From contig JAVCCH010000098.1 of the NCBI GenBank assembly GCA_030765535.1, positions 1 to 38,562 of the forward strand: 38,562 bases of DNA, in the 5' to 3' direction. Position numbers and translations under genes: made by a program. This document shows, piece after piece, positions 33,240 through 38,562 of this stretch. The stretch is from Candidatus Tenebribacter davisii. Lineage in GTDB: Bacteria; Cloacimonadota; Cloacimonadia; Cloacimonadales; TCS61. Positions within the stretch are counted from its first letter, which is position 1. Each line of letters starts with the position of its first letter. A model generated the notes under the pieces. That model worked only from the letters and a program-made list of their open reading frames with translations. It was not told the DNA's origin and ran no database searches.

Positions 33240-33273
33240 TTTGAATCTCCGTTTTTCTGTGTTTGTAAAAGGA

Positions 33274-33294
33274 GTTTCCTACGGTGTAGGAAAC
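33274..33294. repeat. Palindrome GTTTCCTAC-n3-GTAGGAAAC, copy 1
   Basis: Perfect 9-bp arms with centre GGT (plus strand), in the gap between the genes at 33307 and 33239. Confidence 0.85.
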
Positions 33295-33306
33295 CCCATC
33301 CCTTTC

Positions 33307-34218
33307 CTATGCTGCAATCAGGAGCTTGTCAAATATATTCGACACTTTGATACCGTTTTCAATTTTGACAGACTCCGTGGAATCCGAATCTGTGATCCGT
33401 TGGGTGAATGAGTTGTAGAAGTCCCACCCGGTCAAAGCGTTGGCATCAATCAGGGCTTTTACTGATTTGTTTTCACCCCTTAATGGAGTATTCAGGAGTT
33501 CATCCTGTACCCGTGGCCCAATTTCAAGTTGTTGGAAGATCGTGTCAATATCAGGAGCCTTCAGGCTTTTCTGGGCATATTGTGACCACAGCCCTACTGA
33601 TTCAATATCATTTTCAATGGATTCAATATATTTCTGGACTTCCGCATCCAGATCCAGAGATCCTTTATGCAATTTCCGGGTATTGAGAGCTGTAAATCTG
33701 TTATCTGGACGCATCATACCGTTGGAGCATACAAGTCTCCACAAGGCTGAATTGATCAGCAATCTTACCGTGGCATCGGCAGAATTTTTTATGAAAGTTC
33801 TTGGGTATACATCATCCCCAGGTTTGATTGTAATGGGTTTATTGCTCTTGAAATATGCAACACAATTTCCACCATCATGGGAAGTGTGGATGTCAATGTT
33901 CCCCAGTTCATACAATTCAGGAAGGCTATCAAACAGCTTCCAGACGGCTTCGTTGTGCTGGACAACCTGATATTGTTTGGATACAGTCTTCAGTCCTTCA
34001 ACCCTTCCATCCGGGTGTAATGCAATATTGAACATTCCACTTGCCTGAAAAAGCCCATCTTCATCCTGTCCGAATTTTTCCAAAATTGAAGTATCCACAT
34101 CACCAAAGTCAAACAAAGGGCGGCCCTGAATTATTGTAGGCACCTTGTCAAGCCCAGTAACCTTTACATTCAATTTGTCTGCTTTTTCCATTATCTGTTC
34201 GTTAATAATGTTTTCCAT
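33307..34218 (-). CDS. DUF932-like phage/plasmid protein
   Basis: 303 residues. GLKTVSKQYQVVQHNEAVWK, VYPRTFIKNSADATVRLLIN and CSNGMMRPDNRF are characteristic of the DUF932 phage/plasmid family, often annotated only as a plasmid-like protein and sometimes associated with host-takeover or defence-island contexts. Molecular activity is unknown. SD ACCGTAGGAGGT before the ATG. Confidence 0.8.
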   Translation of the reverse strand: MENIINEQIMEKADKLNVKVTGLDKVPTIIQGRPLFDFGDVDTSILEKFGQDEDGLFQASGMFNIALHPDGRVEGLKTVSKQYQVVQHNEAVWKLFDSLPELYELGNIDIHTSHDGGNCVAYFKSNKPITIKPGDDVYPRTFIKNSADATVRLLINSALWRLVCSNGMMRPDNRFTALNTRKLHKGSLDLDAEVQKYIESIENDIESVGLWSQYAQKSLKAPDIDTIFQQLEIGPRVQDELLNTPLRGENKSVKALIDANALTGWDFYNSFTQRITDSDSTESVKIENGIKVSNIFDKLLIAA

Positions 34219-34223
34219 GTCGT

Positions 34224-34235
34224 ACCTCCTACGGT
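34224..34235 (-). promoter_or_regulatory. Extended SD motif ACCGTAGGAGGT, copy 2
   Basis: Five bases before the start at 34218. The 5' arm of the palindrome just upstream carries TCCTACGGT, which can pair with ACCGTAGGA of this SD (9 pairs). Confidence 0.65.
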
Positions 34236-34254
34236 ATTAAATGATTGTATGATT

Positions 34255-34279
34255 AGGTTTCCTACACCGTAGGAAACCT
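34255..34279. repeat. Palindrome copy 2 (11-bp arms)
   Basis: Longest copy, arms AGGTTTCCTAC / GTAGGAAACCT around ACC, between the stop at 34292 and the SD at 34224-34235. Confidence 0.85.
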
Positions 34280-34291
34280 GTTTAGTAATTG

Positions 34292-34813
34292 TTATTCGGC
34301 TTCATTCAAAATTGCCCAGACTTTTTTGCAATACCAGATTGAACCTGCATCCCCGGACGGGATATCTCCCTTGGAACCACTATTTAACCAATCACAATAC
34401 CTTGCAATTGTACCCTCTTTTTTCCGGGAATTTCCATCAAGCGCATTTATAACACATCCGATTGAAGACACGAAAGATTTTGCTGATCCTTTGAATCCAT
34501 TTTGGAGTAGTTCATCAACAATTTCTTTTCTGTCAGTCCCAGCCGTAATTTGTGCTATAACAAGGCTGAATGGTCTTTCAATTTTTGTTCCTGAAGCCTT
34601 TTTAGTTTTGGCTTTCGGCACAGGGGCAGTTTTTACCATGCAGATTGCCCCAACATTCGGTTGGGATTTTTTGCAAGCAACACATTTTTCTGCTTCTGCA
34701 ACATGGCTTCCAACACATTTTTTCACAGTGGTAGCTGTTACCAATTTTCCATCAATTTCTGCCTGAATGGACACCTTTGCCCGAGCGTTTGTTTTCTTGA
34801 TCACTTTTGCCAT
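34292..34813 (-). CDS. Hypothetical basic protein with Cys motif (173 aa)
   Basis: 173 residues from the ATG at 34813 (GGGAGA upstream; the longer frame runs through a palindrome). N-terminal beta-rich segment, VKKCVGSHVAEAEKCVACKK (possible zinc site), a Lys/Ala/Pro linker, then a helical C-terminus (RKEIVDELLQNGFKGSAKSF). The tripartite layout echoes 9432-10031. Not recognised. Confidence 0.6.
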   Translation of the reverse strand: MAKVIKKTNARAKVSIQAEIDGKLVTATTVKKCVGSHVAEAEKCVACKKSQPNVGAICMVKTAPVPKAKTKKASGTKIERPFSLVIAQITAGTDRKEIVDELLQNGFKGSAKSFVSSIGCVINALDGNSRKKEGTIARYCDWLNSGSKGDIPSGDAGSIWYCKKVWAILNEAE

Positions 34814-34840
34814 TTTTAAATCTCCCTGTTTGTGGGTTAA

Positions 34841-34863
34841 GGTTGCACACGCCGTGTGCAACC
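34841..34863. repeat. Related palindrome GGTTGCACAC-n3-GTGTGCAACC
   Basis: Perfect 10-bp arms around GCC. Same architecture and GGTT/AACC ends as the GTTTCCTAC family, but a different core. Confidence 0.8.
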
Positions 34864-34878
34864 ATATTATTCAATTCA

Positions 34879-34899
34879 GTTTCCTACGGTGTAGTAAAC
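34879..34899. repeat. Palindrome copy 3 (one arm change)
   Basis: GTTTCCTAC-GGT-GTAGTAAAC on the plus strand, in the gap before the gene at 34813. Confidence 0.8.
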
Positions 34900-34906
34900 C
34901 CCTTTT

Positions 34907-35602
34907 CTATGCGGCATCCCCTATTGCAAAATTCAAAGGTGCCGATTTTCCAGCCGCTTTCCCAGCATCCCATGTCTTTTTATCTGATGGCATGTCTGTT
35001 TTTGATCTTCTCCCAGCCCTTAAATTGGGATACATCTCTTCCATTGCCTCCTGAATCTCTTTTTCTTTCACGACAACCAAGGCAGTACACCCTTCTTGTG
35101 CATGGATAGTTTCATCCATTTGAGATTTCAATTCCCATGCCCTTTCCCAGATAATGGAAGCCGCCACATTTCCGAATTGATTCCGTTTTCCACTATAGGT
35201 TTTCTGGGGGAAGAATTTCCATGCCTCTTTTTCGATATGTGCCGTGACAACATCAATGAAGTACAAGGTTGTCTCCACATCACTGAAAGTCCCAATAACC
35301 TCCCATTCTGTGTAGTCATAGAATTTTCTGAATATCACTTTAGTATCAAAGGTGGCACAAAATGTGCTGACCACGCTGGATACCCATTGTGGACGTTTTG
35401 TCCCATCCTTGTAAAATTTGAAAGTATCTGCAATGAAGTTATCCGTTTCCAGATCCACTTCAGTTTCTTGGATACGGTATTTTGCCATAAGCATTGCCGC
35501 ATGGCGTTTGAAGGTATCCCCTTCTGGAGTCCCTTCTTGATCTTTCGCTTGACAAAGAATTTTACTGATTTTGTCGATGATTTTCTGCTTGTCCTCATTC
35601 AT
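34907..35602 (-). CDS. DUF2786-like phage protein
   Basis: 231 residues. Start MNEDKQKIIDKISKILCQAK, then GTPEGDTFKRHAAMLMAKYRI, is typical of DUF2786-type proteins (often called DUF7168 in the C-terminal part). Function unknown; the long C-terminal half is helical and basic. SD motif ACCGTAGGAGGT upstream. Confidence 0.7.
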   Translation of the reverse strand: MNEDKQKIIDKISKILCQAKDQEGTPEGDTFKRHAAMLMAKYRIQETEVDLETDNFIADTFKFYKDGTKRPQWVSSVVSTFCATFDTKVIFRKFYDYTEWEVIGTFSDVETTLYFIDVVTAHIEKEAWKFFPQKTYSGKRNQFGNVAASIIWERAWELKSQMDETIHAQEGCTALVVVKEKEIQEAMEEMYPNLRAGRRSKTDMPSDKKTWDAGKAAGKSAPLNFAIGDAA

Positions 35603-35607
35603 TTAAA

Positions 35608-35619
35608 ACCTCCTACGGT
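35608..35619 (-). promoter_or_regulatory. Extended SD motif ACCGTAGGAGGT, copy 3
   Basis: Five bases before the start at 35602, same 12-mer as at 32478 and 34224. Confidence 0.6.
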
Positions 35620-35637
35620 TTGTTTTGAAATTAACTT

Positions 35638-35672
35638 CATGTTAGGTTTCATGTTAGGTTCATGTTAGGTTT
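35638..35672. repeat. Short tandem repeat (ATGTTAGGTT units)
   Basis: About three near-identical 10-12 bp units upstream of palindrome copy 4, in the leader of the gene at 35602. Confidence 0.6.
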
Positions 35673-35690
35673 ACTACGGTGTAGGAAACC
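35668..35690. repeat. Palindrome copy 4
   Basis: GTTTACTAC-GGT-GTAGGAAAC with flanking G/C pair; one arm carries A for C, as in copies 5 and 7. Confidence 0.8.
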
Positions 35691-35693
35691 CTT

Positions 35694-35867
35694 TTAAATC
35701 CCATTTTGCTTGCACCAGATTTTTTCAATATTCATAGTTCCATAGGTATTGAATTCATACATCAATCCCCTTCCATTTACATACCAATTCCATTCTTTTT
35801 CAGGATAGGAGTGATTTCCTAACTCGAAATTGTCTTCAGACAGCCATGATATCCACATATAGAACAT
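35694..35867 (-). CDS. Small aromatic-rich protein (57 aa)
   Basis: 57 residues: MFYMWISWLSEDNFELGNHS, then NWYVNGRGLMYEFNTYGTMN. SD GGGGG in an AAATAAAAGGGGGTTAAA leader used by other genes nearby. Not recognised. Confidence 0.6.
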   Translation of the reverse strand: MFYMWISWLSEDNFELGNHSYPEKEWNWYVNGRGLMYEFNTYGTMNIEKIWCKQNGI

Positions 35868-35868
35868 T

Positions 35869-36006
35869 TTAACCCCCTTTTATTTGAATTTCACCCTTCA
35901 TCATTTTTCCGGGCTTAGGACCGGCTTTGGCTGATTTAATGAGGGGGAATTCCACCCCCTTTTTTTCTAAAGTCAATTATAGCCCATTTTTCTTAACAGG
36001 GCGCAT
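35869..36006 (-). CDS. Probable small protein with two frame breaks; start uncertain
   Basis: From the ATG at 36006 (AAAGGAGG upstream) the frame hits TAA after nine codons, yet after a compensating pair of one-base corrections in A5 and G5 homopolymers it reads MRPVKKKWAIIDFRKKGVEF, then PLIKSAKAGPKPGKMMKGEI to 35869, same frame at both ends. The frame is also open upstream to about 36060 (GTEIFTLKLEDIKGGSK) behind GGGGG, but without a canonical start. Medium to low confidence. Confidence 0.4.
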
Positions 36007-36076
36007 TTTTGATCCTCCTTTTATGTCTTCCAATTTTAGCGTGAATATCTCAGTTCCTAATATCACCCCCTTTTAT

Positions 36077-36373
36077 TTAGAAATAATATACCCGGCTCCG
36101 GTCCGTATCTACAAACCTATCCGCATATTTTTCCAAAACATGACCCTTTTTATCCGTGTTCATCCCAACAGAAATTCCATCCCTGCTTTTTGCCATTTGA
36201 AGGTGATCCAAATATCCAAGTCCATTATAGTTTCCAGTTTCCATCAATACATATTCCAAAAGCATACTTTGGGCAGTTCTTTGATCAATCAATTTATCCT
36301 GCGAATTTAGATTATAATCATTGACCTTTTTCCGCAGATCTTCAACCTTAAATGTTTTTCGACTTTTAGCCAT
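36077..36373 (-). CDS. Hypothetical protein (98 aa)
   Basis: 98 residues, basic N-terminus (MAKSRKTFKVEDLRKKVNDY) and an aromatic end. Not recognised. GGGAG before the ATG. Confidence 0.6.
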   Translation of the reverse strand: MAKSRKTFKVEDLRKKVNDYNLNSQDKLIDQRTAQSMLLEYVLMETGNYNGLGYLDHLQMAKSRDGISVGMNTDKKGHVLEKYADRFVDTDRSRVYYF

Positions 36374-36395
36374 TTTTCGACTCCCTTTTATTTCG

Positions 36396-36416
36396 GTTTA
36401 CTACGGTGTAGGAAAC
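36396..36416. repeat. Palindrome copy 5
   Basis: GTTTACTAC-GGT-GTAGGAAAC, identical core to copy 4, upstream of the gene at 36373. Confidence 0.8.
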
Positions 36417-36421
36417 CCATT

Positions 36422-36556
36422 TTATATTGTAGTTATAAATGCTTTTTTGATCTTAATCCGGTGAAATATTAGACGCCAGGAATACTTCACCGAACTCCAT
36501 GGATCTAAATCCTGAGATTCCTGAGTTTCAATAACCCTGTAATGATACCATTTCAT
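36422..36556 (-). CDS. Small hypothetical protein (44 aa)
   Basis: 44 residues: MKWYHYRVIETQESQDLDPW then SSVKYSWRLIFHRIKIKKAF. SD in the GGGGGTTAAA leader. Not recognised. Confidence 0.55.
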   Translation of the reverse strand: MKWYHYRVIETQESQDLDPWSSVKYSWRLIFHRIKIKKAFITTI

Positions 36557-36572
36557 TTTAACCCCCTTTTAT

Positions 36573-36737
36573 TTAGTAACAAATCCACATTTTAATTTGA
36601 ATCGCAAGATATTTCGCACAAAAATTATAGAACCCCAGATCCTGATACAACAGGTTCATTCTTGATTCTTCCACATAGATTGCACCCATTGTTGCAAGCA
36701 TGATCACAAAACAACACAATACAAAATATTTACACAT
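36573..36737 (-). CDS. Small membrane protein (54 aa)
   Basis: 54 residues from the ATG at 36737 (GGGAG upstream; the frame up to 36785 is the palindrome and SD region). MCKYFVLCCFVIMLATMGAI is a signal or anchor helix. Confidence 0.55.
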   Translation of the reverse strand: MCKYFVLCCFVIMLATMGAIYVEESRMNLLYQDLGFYNFCAKYLAIQIKMWICY

Positions 36738-36760
36738 TTTTTTCTCCCTTTCCCGTTTCA

Positions 36761-36781
36761 GTTTCCTACACCGCAGGAAAC
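36761..36781. repeat. Palindrome copy 6 (one base change)
   Basis: GTTTCCTAC-ACC-GCAGGAAAC, upstream of the gene at 36737. Confidence 0.75.
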
Positions 36782-36811
36782 CCATTTTTAACCCAATTTT
36801 AAAAACTTATG

Positions 36812-36862
36812 TCAAAGGGGATTTTTTCCTATTAATCCCCCTTCCCATAAATCTTTAATCAT
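36812..36862 (-). CDS. Possible 16-residue peptide, coupled by ATGA
   Basis: MIKDLWEGGLIGKNPL, its ATG overlapping the stop of the 37-residue gene. AGAAGG 5 bases upstream. Very short, low confidence. Confidence 0.3.
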   Translation of the reverse strand: MIKDLWEGGLIGKNPL

Positions 36863-36972
36863 TTTGCCTTCTGGGGATATTTATCCATCAAAGCAATCCC
36901 TAATTCCATTTCTTCCTCCACGGATAACTCAATTTCTTTGAACTCTTCCTCCAATATCTCAATTACAGTCAT
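36859..36972 (-). CDS. Small acidic protein (37 aa)
   Basis: 37 residues, highly Glu-rich (MTVIEILEEEFKEIELSVEE). GGGGG SD in the shared leader. Acidic enough to be a decoy or regulatory peptide, but nothing specific is shown. Confidence 0.5.
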   Translation of the reverse strand: MTVIEILEEEFKEIELSVEEEMELGIALMDKYPQKAK

Positions 36973-37016
36973 TTCAACCCCCTTTTATTTCAATATGATC
37001 CATCTTTCAAATCCAT

Positions 37017-37037
37017 GTTTACTACACCGTAGGAAAC
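37017..37037. repeat. Palindrome copy 7
   Basis: GTTTACTAC-ACC-GTAGGAAAC, between the stop at 37045 and the gene at 36972. Confidence 0.8.
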
Positions 37038-37044
37038 CCATTTT

Positions 37045-37275
37045 CTATTTTACGTTTTTGTAGGACCTTTCCGAGAAAAGCCCACTTTTCACCTCTTCAA
37101 TATCAACGGATACCAATTCTAAATCTACTGGTTCTCCATACAATTTCATAGTATATTTTTTGAACCCCTTGTTTGCCTTTTCTGAAGCTGAATCTTCTCC
37201 CTTTGCAGGATAGATAAAAGTACTGATAATACCACGCCCTGAAGGATCAACCCATTTTATTGATATACTGTAATT
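37045..37275 (-). CDS. Hypothetical protein lacking a canonical start codon (about 76 aa)
   Basis: The open frame reads NYSISIKWVDPSGRGIISTF, then AKGEDSASEKANKGFKK and VDIEEVKSGLFSERSYK to a TAG at 37045. A leader nearly identical to that of 36737 (GGGAAAGGGAGAAAAA) stands directly upstream, but where ATG should be the sequence is ATT/TTA. Probably a lost base or a rare start codon. Confidence 0.45.
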   Translation of the reverse strand, partial: NYSISIKWVDPSGRGIISTFIYPAKGEDSASEKANKGFKKYTMKLYGEPVDLELVSVDIEEVKSGLFSERSYKNVK

Positions 37276-37295
37276 TTTCTCCCTTTCCCTTTTCA

Positions 37296-37314
37296 GTCCT
37301 ACCCCGTAGGAAAC
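37296..37314. repeat. Palindrome copy 8 (degenerate)
   Basis: GTCCTAC-CCC-GTAGGAAAC with two bases missing from one arm, upstream of the start-less gene. Confidence 0.6.
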
Positions 37315-37437
37315 CCAAATTAATTCTTAATTTAAATTAATTTTTTTTAATCTACCTATCCGATTGAATTTTTCCTGTTTTCTCGGATATTTCTAGTATA
37401 TAAAAGTTTTTCTATCGATCCGAAAAACCTTTATATA

Positions 37438-37477
37438 ATAAGGCAATATCAAAAACGTATCCTTGCTATTGCCTTAT
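37438..37477 (-). terminator. Possible terminator downstream of 37507-38112
   Basis: Eleven-base inverted repeat ATAAGGCAATA (37438-37448) / TATTGCCTTAT (37467-37477) just after the stop of the 201-residue gene. The T run follows only after 15-20 bases, so strength is uncertain. The rest of 37315-37506 holds no gene. Confidence 0.35.
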
Positions 37478-37506
37478 ATCCTTAAACTCCCGTATCAAGC
37501 TAATTT

Positions 37507-38112
37507 TTAGCCTTCTGTAGTTACTTCCGGCAACATATAACCCTTAATTCTTTTCGCAATCTCTAGCGGATCGCAATGTTTTCCTGCTCGCTCCAATGCT
37601 ACGACCAAAGCCTTTAAGATTTTTTCAGGGTCTGCTATAACTTCTTCATCTTCTTTACCTATCGCCAAAATTGCCTTTAAAATTCTTTGCGGATTAATTG
37701 ACAAACACCCGGTCCCTGAAAATTTTTCAACTACAACTGAACTATCAATATCAATCTCGAATAATTTCATACTCGCCGACACATCATTTTTTGACAAATT
37801 TAAATCTTTTAAGGCTTCAGTTCTTAACAAAGCACCTTGTTTTTGTGAATAATTCTTTTTAAAGTAAATCCCGATTTCTCCTACACTATGAAAAGCTTTA
37901 CACGTTGCAAGACTTGCTATTTTTCTGCCTTCCTTAATGAAAGTAAAACTATCAGTAAATTCTACTTTTGATTCAATAAAATTTTTAACCGTCAATTCTA
38001 TATCAAGATCCTTGACATCTTTCTTTGCAGTAGTTGTTACAACGTCGGCAATAGTCGAATCAGTCGAATCAGTTGAATCGGTTTTGTTTTCATTCTTGTT
38101 TGTAGTTGTCAT
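37507..38112 (-). CDS. Hypothetical protein with Thr/Ser/Asp repeat (201 aa)
   Basis: 201 residues: a DSTDSTDST repeat near the N-terminus (from a 9-bp DNA repeat), then a helical and mixed domain (LKDLNLSKNDVSASMKLFEI, INPQRILKAILAIGKED). Not recognised. AGGGGA 8 bases before the ATG. Confidence 0.6.
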   Translation of the reverse strand: MTTTNKNENKTDSTDSTDSTIADVVTTTAKKDVKDLDIELTVKNFIESKVEFTDSFTFIKEGRKIASLATCKAFHSVGEIGIYFKKNYSQKQGALLRTEALKDLNLSKNDVSASMKLFEIDIDSSVVVEKFSGTGCLSINPQRILKAILAIGKEDEEVIADPEKILKALVVALERAGKHCDPLEIAKRIKGYMLPEVTTEG

Positions 38113-38140
38113 GTTTAGATCCCCTTAAATTAATGAATTA

Positions 38141-38190
38141 AAAAAGATTAAATAAGATTAAATAAGATTAAATAAGATTAAAAAAGATTA
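38141..38190. repeat. Five 10-bp tandem repeats (AATAAGATTA-type)
   Basis: Three exact AATAAGATTA units flanked by two AAAAAGATTA units, all at 10-bp spacing, so A/T tracts are in helical phase and the DNA may be curved. Lies in the leader of the gene at 38112. Confidence 0.8.
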
Positions 38191-38203
38191 AAAATTAAAT
38201 TGT

Positions 38204-38224
38204 GCTTCCTACGTTATAGGAAAC
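38204..38224. repeat. Palindrome copy 9 (diverged)
   Basis: GCTTCCTAC-GTT-ATAGGAAAC, rightmost copy. Confidence 0.65.
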
Positions 38225-38227
38225 TCG

Positions 38228-38288
38228 TTTGTTTTCGCTTTATGAAAAAACTATTTTGTTTTCGCTTTATGAAAAAACTATTTTGTTT
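38228..38288. repeat. 27-bp tandem repeat
   Basis: Two exact 27-bp units (38228-38254, 38255-38281), each containing TTTTCGCTTTATGAAAAAAC, and a short third start. No gene covers them. Confidence 0.85.
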
Positions 38289-38303
38289 ATGATTTTACCG
38301 TTT

Positions 38304-38447
38304 TTTCAAGGTTTCCCGTCAATCTTTTTTAATACTATTTTGATTGACGGGAAACCTTGAAACAAGACCGGACAAAATAAAATCCGGTCTTGATCAAATT
38401 AAAAAAATTAAACAATAAGACCCGGCTTTATTATTACTGGGTCTTAT
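38304..38447. repeat. Second block of three consecutive hairpins
   Basis: 38304-38324 with 38342-38362 (21 of 21 pairs), 38363-38372 with 38383-38392 (10 of 10, 10-base loop) and 38415-38425 with 38437-38447 (11 pairs including one G-T). Loops are A/T-only or nearly so. Same build as 27064-27220 with unrelated sequence. Confidence 0.75.
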
Positions 38448-38562
38448 ATGCTATGCTATCCCGTACCAACTACGTAAAAGGTTTTTTAATAGTTTTTATT
38501 GCCTTTACTTGTTTAAATTGTTTTTGGTGTCATCCTATAATTGGTGGTTTGTGGTTTGTGTT
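38448..38562. other. Non-coding end of window
   Basis: T/G-rich stretch with no supported gene, promoter or repeat that I can identify on either strand. Confidence 0.5.

Noticed and set aside
33274-38224. CRISPR array
   Set aside because: The repeated palindromes are separated by genes of varying length, not by unique spacers of constant length, and no cas genes are visible.

Overview
The window looks like part of an AT-rich tailed bacteriophage genome (or a closely related prophage or plasmid-phage element). Essentially every credible gene is on the minus strand, so transcription runs from high to low coordinates. Genes are short and tightly packed, often joined by ATGA or TAATG stop/start overlaps, and most have strong Shine-Dalgarno (SD) sites. 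The left part is a phage-type replisome, interrupted by three inteins and several HNH/AP2 homing-type genes. No structural or lysis genes are visible. The host cannot be read from the sequence; promoters of the TTGACA-17-TATAAT type point to a bacterium using a sigma70-like factor.

Layout by position. 1-1760: clamp-loader ATPase (cut by the window edge), an HNH-AP2 nuclease and a ribbon-helix-helix regulator behind a perfect sigma70-type promoter with three operator-like repeats. 1840-10130: a uracil-DNA-glycosylase/DNA polymerase I fusion carrying two inteins, a DnaN-like sliding clamp, a radical SAM enzyme, a C5-cytosine methyltransferase with a +1 frame break, and a Lys/Ala-rich protein, all downstream of one promoter near 10102-10130. 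10170-11090: a small protein and a second methyltransferase-like protein, each behind a copy of the same 28-bp leader. 11120-16100: DnaB-like helicase with an intein in its P-loop, a winged-helix replication protein, a hypothetical protein, and a structured RNA leader with its own promoter. 16120-20170: two unknown proteins, a DnaG-type primase, a PP-loop (PAPS-reductase-like) enzyme, a nucleotidyltransferase with a frame break, and a 28-residue membrane peptide. 20170-25450: a very compact RlmN/Cfr-like radical SAM enzyme, zinc-ribbon and AP2 proteins, and a superfamily 2 helicase.

25450-32550 is an accessory region of small proteins with a second ribbon-helix-helix regulator, three related promoters, a block of three hairpins, and an HNH-AP2 gene. 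32550-38562 is another string of small genes, including DUF932-like and DUF2786-like proteins. Here most gaps between transcription modules carry one copy of a short palindrome (GTTTCCTAC-n3-GTAGGAAAC). The right end (38113-38562) has no gene but holds tandem repeats and a second block of three hairpins.

How the parts fit: initiator or loader, helicase, primase, polymerase, clamp and clamp loader together make a largely self-sufficient replisome. The methyltransferases, radical SAM enzymes and PP-loop/nucleotidyltransferase pair suggest DNA or RNA modification. At least six genes become intact if a single base is added to or removed from a short homopolymer. That pattern is best explained by residual assembly errors, and it affects how any 'split' gene here should be read.
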